Part shown: positions 5,945 to 6,082 of the stretch, in pieces | How positions within the stretch are numbered: position 1 is the stretch's first letter | Layout of the letters: every line of letters begins with the position of its first letter | Source of the DNA: Eubacteriaceae bacterium | GTDB taxonomy: Bacteria > Bacillota > Clostridia > Eubacteriales > Anaerofustaceae | DNA: 6,082 bases | Assembly (NCBI GenBank): GCA_017613995.1 | Contig: JAGACT010000086.1 | Location: 1-6,082 of the forward strand | Direction: 5' to 3' | Made by a program: the position numbers and the translations under genes | Notes under the pieces: model-generated | Database searches by the model: none | What the model saw: only the letters and a program-made list of their open reading frames with translations | What the model was told of the DNA's origin: nothing

Positions 5945-6082
5945 GTGTGCCGGGCATGGCACGATTCTTGCTGGTGAAAGTCTAGCCGCGGGTAGTTACC
6001 GCCAAGCGTAGTGAACCGCAAGCCTCTGACGGCAACGTCAGAGAGGGAGGAAGCGGTGTAGCAAAACCGAGGAGCCTACGAA
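5945..6082 (+). mobile_element. Group IIC (bacterial class C) intron, 5' end only (domain I)
   Basis: The sequence from GTGTGCC at 5945 follows the group II intron 5' consensus (GTGYG). It runs parallel to the class C intron of Oceanobacillus iheyensis as I remember it: GTGTGCC, GGCATGG, GGTGAAAGTC (5973-5982; GGTGAGAGTC there), a GGCRAC hairpin, GGAAGCGG (6049-6056), a GCAAAACC block (6061-6068), then GAGGA and ACGAA. Local helices GTGCC/GGCAC (5947-5951 with 5958-5962) and an 8-bp stem with a GCAA loop (6024-6043) fit folded domain I. Class C introns insert just downstream of terminator hairpins, and this one begins 9 nt after a terminator stem. The remainder of the ribozyme (domains II-VI) and any reverse transcriptase/maturase lie beyond 6082, so completeness and activity cannot be judged. 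It is a mobile, self-splicing retroelement in the same orientation as the upstream gene. Confidence 0.88.
6024..6043 (+). other. Perfect hairpin with GNRA tetraloop inside intron domain I
   Basis: CTCTGACG (6024-6031) and CGTCAGAG (6036-6043) form an 8-bp stem closed by a GCAA tetraloop (6032-6035). GNRA loops in group II domain I commonly dock in receptors for tertiary folding. Such a perfect stem argues that the intron RNA is under structural selection and not decayed at this end. Confidence 0.75.

Overview
The window holds the 5' part of a branched-chain amino acid (LIV/HAAT-type) ABC transporter operon on the minus strand. A divergent TraB/PrgY-family membrane protein gene lies on the plus strand, and the right edge holds the first ~138 nt of a group II intron. 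Strong GGAGG ribosome-binding sites, an AT-rich sigma-A-type promoter region, a short lipoprotein signal peptide, frequent AGG/AGA arginine codons and the style of the proteins suggest a moderately GC-rich member of the Clostridia (Bacillota). This is an inference from style, and no taxonomic marker gene is present.

Minus strand, right to left in transcription order: livK (substrate-binding lipoprotein, 4423-3227), an intra-operon rho-independent terminator (about 3202-3165), then livH (3140-2253), livM (2256-1174), livG (1177-326) and livF (342 to beyond position 1). The last four genes are translationally chained: livH/livM and livM/livG each share ATGA, and livF starts inside the end of livG. 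livK is separated by an 86-nt gap that carries the terminator but no visible second promoter. This fits an operon that makes much binding protein and less permease by partial termination. LivK would capture the amino acid outside the membrane, LivH and LivM would form the channel, and LivG and LivF would hydrolyse ATP inside.

The 264-nt divergent intergenic region (4424-4687) has a good promoter in each direction. At the predicted livK transcription start is a perfect 10-bp inverted repeat (4460-4486), a likely operator or leader hairpin. Nearer the other gene is a GC-rich nested hairpin (4577-4614) of unknown role.

Plus strand: a TraB/PrgY/Tiki-superfamily protein with a C-terminal multi-pass membrane region (4688-5860) is followed by a clear terminator (5912-5943). 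Immediately after the T-tract begins a sequence with the hallmarks of a group IIC (bacterial class C) self-splicing intron. This class is known to insert just after terminator hairpins. Its reverse transcriptase, if present, would lie beyond the window. The intron is the most notable non-coding finding. I see no sign of an undescribed multi-gene system here.
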